64,000 nt of DNA from Robertmurraya sp047302285 (GCF_047302285.1 NZ_CP154845.1:3844001-3908000); one strand, 5' to 3'; shown: positions 51,323 through 60,363, numbered from the stretch's first letter. Numbers and translations: made by a program. The notes: a model not told the origin generated them from the sequence alone.

Positions 51323-52435
51323 TTGAAAAGCGAAACAATTATTCAATTTCAACATGTAACAAAACAATATGATAACGATCCACCAGTCCTTAATGATGTA
51401 AGCTTTGAGATCGAGCGTGGAAAATTTTATACCTTGCTTGGTCCTTCAGGTTGTGGAAAAACAACGATTTTGCGTTTAATCGCAGGATTTACGGAAGCCA
51501 CACAAGGGGATATTTTCTTTAACGAGAAAAAGATTAACAATGTTCCTGCCAACAAAAGACAGGTCAATACCGTTTTTCAAGATTATGCTCTGTTCCCTCA
51601 TCTAAATGTGTACGAAAATGTCGCATTTGGATTACGGATTAAGAAAATGAATCACATTGAGATAGATCAGAAAGTAAAGGAAGCCCTTAGCTTCGTGAAT
51701 CTTAAAGGCTATGAAAATCGTGAAATTAGAGAAATGTCTGGTGGTCAAAGACAACGTGTGGCCATTGCAAGAGCGATTGTTAATGAGCCAGAGGTCATCC
51801 TATTAGATGAACCACTTTCCGCTTTAGACTTGAAGCTTCGATATGAAATGCAATATGAACTTCGTGAACTTCAACAACGTCTTGGAATTACCTTTATTTT
51901 CGTCACACATGATCAAGAGGAAGCTCTTGCCATGTCAGATGAAATATTCGTTATTAACGAAGGGAAAATTCAGCAAAGTGGGACTCCAAAGGATATTTAC
52001 GATGAACCAATCAACCGATTTGTTGCTGACTTCATCGGCGAGTCTAATATTTTGAAAGGCCGTATGCTTGACGACTACCTTGTTGAATTTGTTGGAAAAC
52101 AGTTCGAATGTGTGGACCAAGGATTAGATAAAAATGAGACGGTGGAAATCGTTATCCGTCCGGAGGATTTAGAAATTACAACTCTGGAAAAAGGAAAACT
52201 ACAAGTGCGTGTAGATTCGCAATTATTCCGTGGCGTTCATTATGAGATTAGCTGCTATGATAAGGACGGTAACGAATGGCTCGTCCATTCCACAAAGACA
52301 GCTAATGTGGGTGATGAAATCGGTCTTTATTTCGACCCTGAGGCCATTCACGTTATGCGTTTAGGAGAAACAGAAGAGGAATTTGACAAACGACTAGAAG
52401 CTTATACTGATGGAGAAGAAGACCATGGAGAATAA
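51323..52435 (+). CDS. potA: Spermidine/putrescine ABC transporter ATPase PotA
   Basis: A 370-residue ATPase. Walker A is GPSGCGKTT, the signature MSGGQRQRVAIARAI, Walker B VILLDEPLSALD and the His loop VTHDQEEAL. A C-terminal TOBE domain follows residue 240. It powers polyamine import through PotBC. TTG at 51323 is 9 bases after GGGAGG. Longer frames back to 51209 begin with no site. It overlaps potB by 11 bases. Confidence 0.93.
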   Translation: MKSETIIQFQHVTKQYDNDPPVLNDVSFEIERGKFYTLLGPSGCGKTTILRLIAGFTEATQGDIFFNEKKINNVPANKRQVNTVFQDYALFPHLNVYENVAFGLRIKKMNHIEIDQKVKEALSFVNLKGYENREIREMSGGQRQRVAIARAIVNEPEVILLDEPLSALDLKLRYEMQYELRELQQRLGITFIFVTHDQEEALAMSDEIFVINEGKIQQSGTPKDIYDEPINRFVADFIGESNILKGRMLDDYLVEFVGKQFECVDQGLDKNETVEIVIRPEDLEITTLEKGKLQVRVDSQLFRGVHYEISCYDKDGNEWLVHSTKTANVGDEIGLYFDPEAIHVMRLGETEEEFDKRLEAYTDGEEDHGE

Positions 52436-53228
52436 GCTCACCCGCAATCTATACATGGTCCCTTATGCGTTGTGGATTGCTTTGTTCGTCATTGCACCGA
52501 TTATTCTTGTCCTTTATTATTCCTTCTTCGATGTTGAAGGCAATCTTTCGCTTATTAACTACCAGAACTTTTTCACACCTGTGTATTTAAAAATGACCTT
52601 AAGCTCCTTTTGGTATGCGTTTTTAATTACTCTCTTTTCGTTATTGGTTGCTTATCCAACCGCATACCTACTAACGAAAACAAAGCATAAGCAATTATGG
52701 CTCTTATTGATTATCGTTCCTTCTTGGATTAATTTACTTTTAAAAGCATATGCATTTCTTGGGATTTTCGGTACTTATGGGGTCACGAATAGCTTTTTAG
52801 AAGTGATTGGAATTGGTTCACAGCAAATTCTCTTTACTGATTTCAGCTTTATTTTTGTATCGGTCTATATTTTTATCCCATTTATGATCTTGCCGATCTT
52901 TAATGCGTTAAACGAATTAAATCCAACCTTACTTGATGCCGCGAATGATTTAGGCGCATCTAAATGGACGACATTCCGACGGGTCATTTTCCCATTAACA
53001 CTCGATGGGGTAAAAGCTGGCTGTCAGGTTGTCTTTATTCCTGCGCTATCTCTATTCATGCTTACTCGCTTAATTGCTGGAAACCGTGTCATTACATTGG
53101 GTACGGCGATTGAGCAGCATTTCCTAGTAACGCAGGATTGGGGTATGGGTTCAACGATTGCCGTATTCTTGATTATTATTATGTTCCTCTTTATGACGAT
53201 AACTGGAACTAGAAAGCGGGGTATGTAA
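52425..53228 (+). CDS. potB: Spermidine/putrescine ABC transporter permease PotB
   Basis: A 267-residue, six-helix permease. The EAA loop is LLDAANDLGASKWTTFRRVI near residue 170. It overlaps the end of potA and is 1 base from potC. ATG at 52425 has GGAG about 9 bases upstream; an ATG five codons earlier is also possible. Pairs with PotC in the membrane. Confidence 0.92.
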   Translation: MENKLTRNLYMVPYALWIALFVIAPIILVLYYSFFDVEGNLSLINYQNFFTPVYLKMTLSSFWYAFLITLFSLLVAYPTAYLLTKTKHKQLWLLLIIVPSWINLLLKAYAFLGIFGTYGVTNSFLEVIGIGSQQILFTDFSFIFVSVYIFIPFMILPIFNALNELNPTLLDAANDLGASKWTTFRRVIFPLTLDGVKAGCQVVFIPALSLFMLTRLIAGNRVITLGTAIEQHFLVTQDWGMGSTIAVFLIIIMFLFMTITGTRKRGM

Positions 53229-53229
53229 G

Positions 53230-54033
53230 TTGGAAAGAAAGATATCCCCTTTATCGAAACTATTTTTACTGATGATCTTTTTCATTCTTTATGCACCGAT
53301 TTTCTTCCTAGTGTTCTACTCCTTTAACAGCGGTGGAACGATGTATAACTTTGAAGGATTTACATTGGATTGGTATCGGGAATTATTCCAGGATACAAGA
53401 CTTTTAATTATTGTTTTAAATACACTGGTGATTGCCCTTTTATCCGCCTTAATCTCGACGATTATTGGGGTATTAGGAGCTCTTAGCATTTATCAAGTGA
53501 AAAAACGAAGAGCAAAAAATACAATTCTTTCATTAAATAATGTATTAATTGTAAGCCCAGATGTTATCATCGGTGCTTCATTCCTCATTTTATTTACAAT
53601 GGTAGGAATTAAGCTCGGATTTTATTCTGTTCTTCTTTCCCATATTGCCTTTAGCATCCCGATTGTCGTATTAATGGTTCTGCCAAAGTTAATGGAAATG
53701 AGTCCTACATTAATTGATGCGGCACGAGATTTAGGAGCAAGTAGCTTGAACGTGTTGACGAAAGTCATTTTACCGTTCATAACACCTGGGATCTTTGCCG
53801 GCTTTTTCATGGCATTAACGTATTCACTCGATGATTTCGCCGTTACCTTTTTCGTAACAGGAAATGGATTTTCCACCCTTTCTGTCGAAATCTATTCTTT
53901 AGCACGTAGAGGGATCTCATTAAACATCAATGCTCTCTCCACACTGCTATTCTTATTCACAATTCTCCTTGTTGTGATTTATTACTTTATTACACAACGT
54001 AACAAGGCTCAGGTTGGAGGGATTCGGAAATGA
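53230..54033 (+). CDS. potC: Spermidine/putrescine ABC transporter permease PotC
   Basis: A 267-residue, six-helix permease with EAA loop LIDAARDLGASSLNVLTKVI near residue 163 and FYSFNSGGTMYNFEGFTLDW in the first outer loop. The start is TTG at 53230. It overlaps potD by four bases (ATGA), showing translational coupling. Confidence 0.92.
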   Translation: MERKISPLSKLFLLMIFFILYAPIFFLVFYSFNSGGTMYNFEGFTLDWYRELFQDTRLLIIVLNTLVIALLSALISTIIGVLGALSIYQVKKRRAKNTILSLNNVLIVSPDVIIGASFLILFTMVGIKLGFYSVLLSHIAFSIPIVVLMVLPKLMEMSPTLIDAARDLGASSLNVLTKVILPFITPGIFAGFFMALTYSLDDFAVTFFVTGNGFSTLSVEIYSLARRGISLNINALSTLLFLFTILLVVIYYFITQRNKAQVGGIRK

Positions 54034-55103
54034 ATAAACTAATCCGTGTCTTTATGACTGTTGTAATAGCTTCCCTACTACTGTTATTTGCGATTAATCG
54101 CTTGAATTCAGCAGAGGGATTCTCAAGTGGGAATACATTAACGGTTTATAATTGGGGCGACTATATTGACGATGAACTCATTGACCGTTTTGAAGAAGAA
54201 ACGGGGATCAAAATCATCTATGAAACCTTTGATTCAAATGAAGCAATGTTAACGAAAATTCAACAGGGTGGTACGACTTATGATATTGCCGTTCCATCTG
54301 AATATATGATTGCGAAAATGCAAGAGGAAGACTTGTTGATCCCTTTGGATCATTCAAAGCTTCCAAATCTTAAAAATATCGATGAACGTTTCATGGATTT
54401 ACCATTTGATCCAGACAATAAATATTCCATTCCTTATTTTTGGGGTACAGTAGGAATCGTTTACAATCGTGAAATGCTCGGAGATATGGAGATTACGAGC
54501 TGGAATGATCTTTGGAACCCCGCCTTTGAAAATGATATATTGTTAATTGATGGAGCTCGTGAAATTATCGGGATGGGCTTAAACAGCTTAGGCTATTCCT
54601 TAAATGATACAAATGTCAAACATTTAGAGAAAGCAAAAGCAAAACTTGATACGCTTACTCCAAATATCAAGGCAATTGTTGGAGATGAAATCAAAATGCT
54701 CATTGCGAGTGAAGAAGCTTCTATTGGTCTTGTTTGGTCTGGTGATGCAGCCGATATGATGTGGGAAAATGAAAACCTTGATTATGTTGTACCATCAGAA
54801 GGTTCGAATCTTTGGTTTGATAATATGGTCATTCCCAAAACAGCCAAAAATATAGAGGGTGCACACGAATTCATCAATTTCATGCTTGATGCAGAGGTCG
54901 CTGCCCAAAATACCGAGTGGGTTAGCTACTCCACTCCAAATAAAGAGGCGCTTCAATACATGCCCGAAGAAATGGTTGAAGACGAACGCTTCTATCCATC
55001 ACCAGAATTAACGGAAAAGCTTGAAGTCTACGAAAACCTCGGAAAGAAAAACCTAGCCCTGTATAATGATTTATTCTTGCAATTTAAAATGCACCCTAAA
55101 TAA
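54030..55103 (+). CDS. potD: Spermidine/putrescine-binding protein PotD
   Basis: A 357-residue extracellular binding protein. The N-terminal hydrophobic stretch (VVIASLLLLFAIN) acts as a signal or membrane anchor; there is no lipobox Cys, unusual for a Gram-positive binding protein. The mature part starts TLTVYNWGDYIDDELIDRFE, the classic PotD/PotF opening. VPSEYMIAKM and AVNPxx-like loops follow. It captures polyamines for PotABC. Confidence 0.92.
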   Translation: MNKLIRVFMTVVIASLLLLFAINRLNSAEGFSSGNTLTVYNWGDYIDDELIDRFEEETGIKIIYETFDSNEAMLTKIQQGGTTYDIAVPSEYMIAKMQEEDLLIPLDHSKLPNLKNIDERFMDLPFDPDNKYSIPYFWGTVGIVYNREMLGDMEITSWNDLWNPAFENDILLIDGAREIIGMGLNSLGYSLNDTNVKHLEKAKAKLDTLTPNIKAIVGDEIKMLIASEEASIGLVWSGDAADMMWENENLDYVVPSEGSNLWFDNMVIPKTAKNIEGAHEFINFMLDAEVAAQNTEWVSYSTPNKEALQYMPEEMVEDERFYPSPELTEKLEVYENLGKKNLALYNDLFLQFKMHPK

Positions 55104-55107
55104 CCAT

Positions 55108-55152
55108 AATAGGTCGTAAGTGGAAAATCCCCCACTTGGGACCTATTTTTTT
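55108..55152 (+). terminator. Terminator after potD
   Basis: AATAGGTC / GACCTATT outer stem and AAGTGG / CCACTT inner stem, then T7. Confidence 0.92.
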
Positions 55153-55330
55153 CGACAAAAATCACTTATATTAAAAAATTATTTAAAAAAACCCCCAAAA
55201 CCAGTCAAAAAATGTCGAAATATATATATTTATAGGTTATAATAGTGAAATAAATGATTCTATTTCACCAGGCGAATAATCAAGGTTCCTCACATTGACC
55301 TATTGCCTTAGAAAATTGAATCCATAAAGG

Positions 55331-55412
55331 TTAATTTGGCAAAGCCATTGAAAAATGGGGACGCAAAGCTATAGGGGCTAAAGTATATCACATACCATGC
55401 CAGCCAGTTGCA
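55331..55412 (+). ncRNA. Cyclic-di-GMP-I (GEMM-I) riboswitch
   Basis: The conserved core reads GGCAAA, then a CCATTGAAAAATGG hairpin with a GAAA-type loop, then GGACGCAAAGC. The second arm follows after GGGGCTAA and ends in CATGCCAGCCAGTTGC. Those are the ligand pocket and receptor elements of GEMM-I. A terminator follows at 55437. The gene it controls is the orphan at 55541. The 437-base gap 55104-55540 otherwise holds only the potD terminator and AT-rich sequence. Confidence 0.9.
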
Positions 55413-55436
55413 TGAAAGAAGACATAGTTTAAATGT

Positions 55437-55462
55437 TCCCTCATGCCAATGAGGGATTTTTT
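55437..55462 (+). terminator. Riboswitch expression-platform terminator
   Basis: TCCCTCAT / ATGAGGGA stem, 4-base loop, T6. It lies 25 bases after the GEMM-I aptamer and before the orphan gene, so ligand binding likely controls read-through. Confidence 0.9.
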
Positions 55463-55540
55463 ATGTTGAACATCATTTGCTTCCTTGATTACGATCCGCT
55501 TTGCAGATAACTTAAATTTTGGTTTAAAGGGGAATGTAAT

Positions 55541-55888
55541 TTGAAAGTATTAAATCAATCAACACGGTATGATTTGCTTCGTGCCCAATTCAGTTTGGAT
55601 TCAAAAACGATTATGAATGATGAAATGAAAAATTCGCTTAACCGAATTTTTTCGTATGTGTTTAACCACACAAAAATTATGTATATCGAGTTTATCGATG
55701 AAAAGATTTGCTGTGGTTATATTAAATATCACCATTCAAAACAATTTGAAGAAATCAGCTATATGGAAACATTAAAGGATATTAAGCACTTTAACAATTA
55801 TGTTCAAAACATAAAGTCTATTAAAAATGCCCCAAATATTAAACCTTCGATTATCAATTATTCCTTCTGGATGAAATTAGATAATTGA
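55541..55888 (+). CDS. Protein of unknown function under c-di-GMP riboswitch control
   Basis: A 115-residue soluble protein with no family I recognise. It has no signal peptide or transmembrane helix. A central beta-like part (HTKIMYIEFIDEKICCGYIK) and a helical C-terminus (TLKDIKHFNNYVQNIKSIKN) are visible; the CC pair is notable. Start TTG at 55541, 8 bases after AAAGGGG. It is the only gene after the riboswitch and ends at its own terminator. A role in motility, biofilm or surface attachment would fit the ligand. Confidence 0.75.
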   Translation: MKVLNQSTRYDLLRAQFSLDSKTIMNDEMKNSLNRIFSYVFNHTKIMYIEFIDEKICCGYIKYHHSKQFEEISYMETLKDIKHFNNYVQNIKSIKNAPNIKPSIINYSFWMKLDN

Positions 55889-55891
55889 CTC

Positions 55892-55921
55892 AAAAGCGAC
55901 CTTATCTGGTCGCTTTTTTTT
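55892..55921 (+). terminator. Terminator after the riboswitch-controlled gene
   Basis: AAAAGCGACC / GGTCGCTTTT stem, 6-base loop, T8. Confidence 0.93.
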
Positions 55922-55985
55922 GAGGATAAAATATCTCTCATGGTTTGTCCCACTCTATCATATAGTGTTGATGAGGAGGGATATG

Positions 55986-56336
55986 ATGAATACAATGAAT
56001 CTCGTTCGATATTCGGTCGGATATGTGTTTACTATCTCCGGTCTTATGAAACTGGTAAACACAGAAATGAGCCATACATTTATTGATCTTGGATTACCAT
56101 TTCCACTTTACTTTATGTATGTTCTCGCATTAACCGAGGTCATTTGCGGGCTACTTATTTTAGCAAAAAAACATGTTCGTACAGCTTCTATACCATTAAT
56201 ACTGATTATGATTGCAGCTCTCATCCTTACCAAATTTCCATTGCTCCATCAAGGAATCCTGACCTTTGCTTTTCAAGCCCGCCTAGACTTGGTCATGTTA
56301 GCACTTGTTGCCATTCTTTATAAAAGTCATCGATAG
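55986..56336 (+). CDS. DoxX family membrane protein
   Basis: A 116-residue, four-helix protein. VGYVFTISGLMKLVNTEM near residue 10 and LTEVICGLLILAKKHVRTAS near 55 fit the DoxX family. ATG at 55986 is 6 bases after GAGGAGG (55973-55979). Function is unknown. A second DoxX gene is at 31574. It is followed by array 2. Confidence 0.8.
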   Translation: MNTMNLVRYSVGYVFTISGLMKLVNTEMSHTFIDLGLPFPLYFMYVLALTEVICGLLILAKKHVRTASIPLILIMIAALILTKFPLLHQGILTFAFQARLDLVMLALVAILYKSHR

Positions 56337-56417
56337 GGTTGGGGCGTCGCGGAACAAAGCTCCTACAAAATGTAGGAATTCCGGTTTGTCTAATTCGTTC
56401 CAAACATCTCTTACCCT

Positions 56418-56602
56418 TAAGCGGAATTTTTCCTGTTATCTCCTCAATGAAGTCCATTTTAGGGAAATTAACGGAAGATTTTCCGCTTATGGAGGGCAAA
56501 ATCGTTTATTTGGGCATTTTTTGAGGGAATAGCAGGAATTTTTCCTGTTATTTCGGCTCTTTTTCATGATGGTTGCTCATTAAGCGGAATTTTTCCTGTT
56601 AT
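56418..56602. repeat. Array 2: four imperfect palindromes at 51/61/51-base spacing
   Basis: The 349-base gap between the DoxX gene and the next gene holds four palindromes: GCGGAATTTTTCCTG (centre 56428), ACGGAAGATTTTCCGC (56478), CAGGAATTTTTCCTG (56540) and GCGGAATTTTTCCTG (56591). Gaps are about 51, 61 and 51 bases, as in array 1. Each is followed by TTAT. Extra GGAATTCC-type palindromes occur at 56376-56383 and 56655-56664. An exact DnaA box lies at 56640-56648. Confidence 0.85.
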
Positions 56603-56675
56603 TTTTTCATACCGATACTACTACCGCTTATACGAACACTTATCCACAAATCGAGGGAATTCCCGGACAACCAAA

Positions 56676-56715
56676 AAGCAGCTTATTACGTCTTAAAAAA
56701 TGTAATAAGCTGCTT
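56676..56715 (-). terminator. Terminator overlapping the stop of the following gene
   Basis: AAGCAGCTTATTA / TAATAAGCTGCTT stem, 14-base loop, T5 on the minus strand; the stop codon of the minus-strand gene is inside. Confidence 0.88.
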
Positions 56716-57219
56716 ATCTTCAAAGCTAAGAGGATAGGCGATTTTGTACTTACTAACATCGATTCGTGTGTCTAACGTACTATCCCTCGGCTGATTTTCT
56801 TCTGAATCCCAACAAGAATACACTTCAATCGTTTCCCCAACAACTAACTGTTCCTTTAAATAAGCAAACAATTCCTTAAAACACTTTTCATTGCATTGAT
56901 ATTGAATTCGATTTTGAAAATAATCCTCTCCAGTCAATTGAAAAGACCCACCCAATTCATAAATATAACGTTTATTCATCGGCAATTTCGTTTTTAAAGA
57001 TAAATCCTGCAGCTCGCTAACCGTCACAAAGGCAAAATCCACTTCCGTTTCATATACTTTAACCCACTCGTCTTCAAGGTCTGAAAGGTCTAAAATATTT
57101 CGCAAGTCATTTTTATTTTTTGGCTTTGGAATATCTCTCATCTTTTTTAACGTATATTTTTCTCCATAATTCCCTAAAGGGAGCGGTTTATCCGCCCCCA
57201 CATAATGATACAAGGTCAT
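56686..57219 (-). CDS. Cytosolic protein of unknown function
   Basis: A 177-residue acidic protein I do not recognise. It opens TLYHYVGADKPLPLGNYGEK and contains ELGGSFQLTGEDYFQ and EVYSCWDSEENQPRD. No signal or transmembrane segment. ATG at 57219 follows GAGG at about 5 bases; a frame starting five codons earlier has no site. It is monocistronic. Confidence 0.72.
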   Translation of the reverse strand: MTLYHYVGADKPLPLGNYGEKYTLKKMRDIPKPKNKNDLRNILDLSDLEDEWVKVYETEVDFAFVTVSELQDLSLKTKLPMNKRYIYELGGSFQLTGEDYFQNRIQYQCNEKCFKELFAYLKEQLVVGETIEVYSCWDSEENQPRDSTLDTRIDVSKYKIAYPLSFEDKQLITFFKT

Positions 57220-57284
57220 TAATTCCTCACCCATTCATATAGGATCATCACATTTATTGTAGCATTATTTTATTGAAGATTCTG

Positions 57285-58226
57285 TTATTTATTCTCATTA
57301 TTTCTCATGTACTCAATTGTCTGCCTTAAGCCTTCTTGATAAGACGTGCGGGGAACTTCACCAAACACCTTTTCATATTTCGAGCCGTCGAGCACAACTG
57401 GCTCCTCATTTAAATAAAACATTTCCACTGCTTCACGCATCATTGGATTAAACAGCCCTAAAAATCGAATCATGTTTTTTGAAATGGTTGAAACTCCTTT
57501 TGCATAACCCGTTAACTGCCGTGAAATTTCGATGAGCTCATTCCCAGATATCGTACCGTAAGCTGGTATATTCCAGTTTTGCCCATAACTCCCTTCATCA
57601 ATTGCCAAATTAACGATCGCTTTCGCGCCATCCGGAGTAAAAATAAACTCTCTCTTCATTTCTTGATTGCCGACATAACCGGCTCTTTTCCCTTTAACAA
57701 TACCATCAAGTGTATAATAAAGCAGAGAACTCTCCGCATTTGGACCATAGAAATCAGGAAAATGAGCAATTAAGGCTTCCACATCGGATTGTTTAATAAG
57801 GTTTTCCACATTTAAGCGAATACGTCCCTTTTTCGTATGGGGATTCTTCGGGAATTCTTCTGTTACCATTTTGCCACCACTTCGACCGTAGGCGTAAATA
57901 TTATCAACAACTGCAAGCTTTGCCCCATTTTCCCTTGCAGCAATTAAAATATTTCTCATAAACAACTCCAGTTTTTCTTCCCATTCCGGATATGGAATAT
58001 TTGCCGATTGAAAGATCACATCCACATCATATGCTGCTTTTTTGAGATCTTCCACCTGAAAAATATCCCCTGTAAAGATCGTCACATTCTGCTCCTTTCC
58101 ATACAGTTTTTCTAACTTCGCTTTCGTTCGTGCAAATGCCGTAACTTTAATCCCCCTCTCTAATAGCTCACGCACAATCGAAAATCCCATTCCCCCAGAT
58201 GCCCCTAATACGAGTGCTCTTTTCAT
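57285..58226 (-). CDS. NAD(P)-dependent epimerase/NmrA-like SDR protein
   Basis: A 313-residue extended-SDR protein. The nucleotide motif is GASGGMGFSIVREL (residue 8) and VVDNIYAYGRSGGK suggests the active-site Tyr. Members are epimerases or redox-sensing NmrA-like proteins. It is encoded next to a TetR regulator, and a TetR-type operator lies 17 bases upstream of its start. It therefore appears to be the regulator's target. Confidence 0.85.
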   Translation of the reverse strand: MKRALVLGASGGMGFSIVRELLERGIKVTAFARTKAKLEKLYGKEQNVTIFTGDIFQVEDLKKAAYDVDVIFQSANIPYPEWEEKLELFMRNILIAARENGAKLAVVDNIYAYGRSGGKMVTEEFPKNPHTKKGRIRLNVENLIKQSDVEALIAHFPDFYGPNAESSLLYYTLDGIVKGKRAGYVGNQEMKREFIFTPDGAKAIVNLAIDEGSYGQNWNIPAYGTISGNELIEISRQLTGYAKGVSTISKNMIRFLGLFNPMMREAVEMFYLNEEPVVLDGSKYEKVFGEVPRTSYQEGLRQTIEYMRNNENK

Positions 58227-58242
58227 TTATATTCCTCCCTTT

Positions 58243-58257
58243 TTGACCACTGGTCAA
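58243..58257. promoter_or_regulatory. TetR-type operator upstream of the SDR gene
   Basis: Perfect dyad TTGACCA-C-TGGTCAA. A near-identical site is upstream of the tetR-type gene. Confidence 0.75.
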
Positions 58258-58273
58258 TTATACGCAAAAAAAA

Positions 58274-58843
58274 TTACTGAATGGCTTTTATCAGAAAATT
58301 AGCATGCGCTTCTGCCAAACCCTTCACTTCTTCAAACCCGATGACATGTCTGCAATAATGCGTCACAAAGCCATGTAATGAAAGAAAAATCGACCATACA
58401 TCTTGTATCTTTACATTCTTTCCGCATAAGGAATAAACACTTTTTGCGAAATTTTCATAAGTATGATTCGGTTCCTGATTGATAAAGTTTCTTACTTCTT
58501 CATCTTTGATAAGGAACATAATTTCATAATGACTTTGATAGGTTAGACCGAACTCTATATAGCCAATAAATATTTGCTTCAGTTTTTCATGAGGCTCTAG
58601 TTCTTTCTCCATAATTTTCTCTAAAACTATATTTAACATGGAAAAATGACTTTCTACTAATGCATAAAACAGTTCTGCCTTATTTTTAAAATGATAGTAA
58701 AGTGCTCCATGACTGTACCCTAATTCCTTCGCAATTTGTCGCATCGATACGTGCTGGTATCCTTTTTCTGAGAATAGTTCTCTTGCTGCATCCATAATCA
58801 TTTCTCTTGTTAGTTCTTGTTGTACAGCCCTTCTCGGTGACAT
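58274..58843 (-). CDS. TetR family transcriptional regulator
   Basis: A 189-residue repressor. HTH is SMRQIAKELGYSHGALYYHF (residues 30-50) and the rest is a helical ligand domain. ATG at 58843 is 6 bases after AAGGAGGG. Transcribed in the same direction as the SDR gene, with operators before each gene; this predicts autoregulation and repression of the SDR gene. Confidence 0.9.
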   Translation of the reverse strand: MSPRRAVQQELTREMIMDAARELFSEKGYQHVSMRQIAKELGYSHGALYYHFKNKAELFYALVESHFSMLNIVLEKIMEKELEPHEKLKQIFIGYIEFGLTYQSHYEIMFLIKDEEVRNFINQEPNHTYENFAKSVYSLCGKNVKIQDVWSIFLSLHGFVTHYCRHVIGFEEVKGLAEAHANFLIKAIQ

Positions 58844-58887
58844 AATACCCTCCTTCATTCATTGTTTAGTTACAGTGTATAACTTTT

Positions 58888-58902
58888 TTAACCAGTGGTC
58901 AA
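58888..58902. promoter_or_regulatory. TetR-type operator upstream of the tetR gene
   Basis: TTAACCA-G-TGGTCAA, one mismatch from the dyad at 58243-58257. Confidence 0.75.
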
Positions 58903-58929
58903 TTAAAATAAGGAAAAAGGAGGAATTTT

Positions 58930-60255
58930 TCATTCCTCCTCTTCCTCGTCTAGCGCTGTTACTTTGACCTTCACAATTCGGCGCTCCTTGATTTCTTCGA
59001 CAGCAAACAGATGATTCTCATATTCAATCGTTGGACTTTCTTCAGGATCAGGAATATAACCGAGTTGTCCTATAATAAACCCGCTTAATGTGCCATAGTC
59101 TTCTGTCGGGAAATCCACTTTTAACATATCTTCCACATCGTCCAAATCAGTTGTTCCCATCATCATGTAATTATTCTCATCGATCTGTTCAATTTCCTCG
59201 TAATCCAACTCTGGCTCATCGTATTCATCAAAAATATTGCCGACAATTTCCTCTAATATATCTTCCATCGTCACAATACCATCTGTGCCACCATATTCAT
59301 CAATAGCAATTGCCATATGAACTTTGTTTTTTTGCATATCCTTAAATAAATGATCGATCCCCACTGATTCAAGAACATAAAAAGGTTCTCTGATGAGTTC
59401 GTTTAAATTAAAGTTGTTCTGATCGCCATTTTCAATAAACGAAAAAAGATCCTTCACATGGAGAATCCCAACAATGTGGTCAATATTTTCTTCATAAACA
59501 GGAAATCTCGTGTATTTTTCTACATTCGCTACATGAACAGCCTCTTGAAAACTTAAATCACTTGAGATCGCCACAATATTCGTTCGGTGTGTCATAATAT
59601 CAGAAACGGTTTTGTTATCAAATTCAAATATATTATTTATCATTTCCTTTTCTGTTGCCTGAATCGTTCCTCTCTCTTGCCCTACATCGACCATCATACG
59701 AATTTCTTCTTCCGTTACCTCTTCCCCCTCTGCATTTGGATCCACTCCGAATAGCCTAACAATTAAATGAGTCGAAAAAGTCAGGAACCGAACAAATGGG
59801 GATGTGATTTTCGAAAGAATGGCCAATGGTCTTGCCGCTAAAAGAGAGATTTGCTCAGCCTTCGTAACAGCCAGCCTTTTCGGAACAAGTTCACCTAATA
59901 CAAGCGTGAAATAAGATAAAATTAAGGTAATGATGATCGTAGCAATTACTTCAAGGAGCTGTCGTTCCATTGGTAACTTAACATATTTATTTAAGGAATT
60001 TGACATCATTCCCACAAAATTTCTCGATGCAAAGGCGCTAGCCATTAACCCTGATAATGTGATCCCAATTTGAATGGTTGCGAGAAAACGACTTGGTTCA
60101 GATAAAAGCTTCTGAACCAATTTTGCTTTTTTATCGCCTTCTTCAGCCAATTGTTTGATGCGGCTATCACTCAAGGAGACTAACGCCATCTCTGAACCTG
60201 CAAAGAATGCATTTAAGACAATAAGTATAGCTAGAATTATGATTTCAACACCCAA
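58930..60255 (-). CDS. CNNM/CorC-family membrane protein (hemolysin-like)
   Basis: A 441-residue protein. Four-helix DUF21/CNNM domain (residues 1-195, with NAFFAGSEMALVSLSDSR), a CBS pair (about 215-340, TRFPVYEENIDHIVGI), and a C-terminal CorC_HlyC domain. Such proteins mediate magnesium or cobalt efflux, or resistance. TTG at 60255 is 6 bases after TAGGTG; GTG at 60264 overlaps the site. It ends in a poly-Glu tail (EEEEE). Confidence 0.88.
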   Translation of the reverse strand: MGVEIIILAILIVLNAFFAGSEMALVSLSDSRIKQLAEEGDKKAKLVQKLLSEPSRFLATIQIGITLSGLMASAFASRNFVGMMSNSLNKYVKLPMERQLLEVIATIIITLILSYFTLVLGELVPKRLAVTKAEQISLLAARPLAILSKITSPFVRFLTFSTHLIVRLFGVDPNAEGEEVTEEEIRMMVDVGQERGTIQATEKEMINNIFEFDNKTVSDIMTHRTNIVAISSDLSFQEAVHVANVEKYTRFPVYEENIDHIVGILHVKDLFSFIENGDQNNFNLNELIREPFYVLESVGIDHLFKDMQKNKVHMAIAIDEYGGTDGIVTMEDILEEIVGNIFDEYDEPELDYEEIEQIDENNYMMMGTTDLDDVEDMLKVDFPTEDYGTLSGFIIGQLGYIPDPEESPTIEYENHLFAVEEIKERRIVKVKVTALDEEEEE

Positions 60256-60363
60256 GAAAGTCACCTACCAAAATAGCCTAAAAAATTGATATTCTTTTTA
60301 TACTATACCCTGACCTTCAAGGGGTTATTATGTTTCGCTATCTAGGATTCACTTTTTTCGTTT

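Noticed and set aside
54800..54825. A GGTTCGAATC stretch reminiscent of a tRNA T arm
   Set aside because: It lies within the potD coding frame, with no acceptor or anticodon stems around it.
56305..56532. Overlapping ORFs of 60-75 residues across array 2
   Set aside because: They contain repeated RNFSCY/RFSAY-type text that is merely the translated palindromes. No ribosome site.
56640..56648. A single exact DnaA box near array 2
   Set aside because: One isolated 9-mer can occur by chance in 64 kb of AT-rich DNA. Noted but not called a separate cluster.
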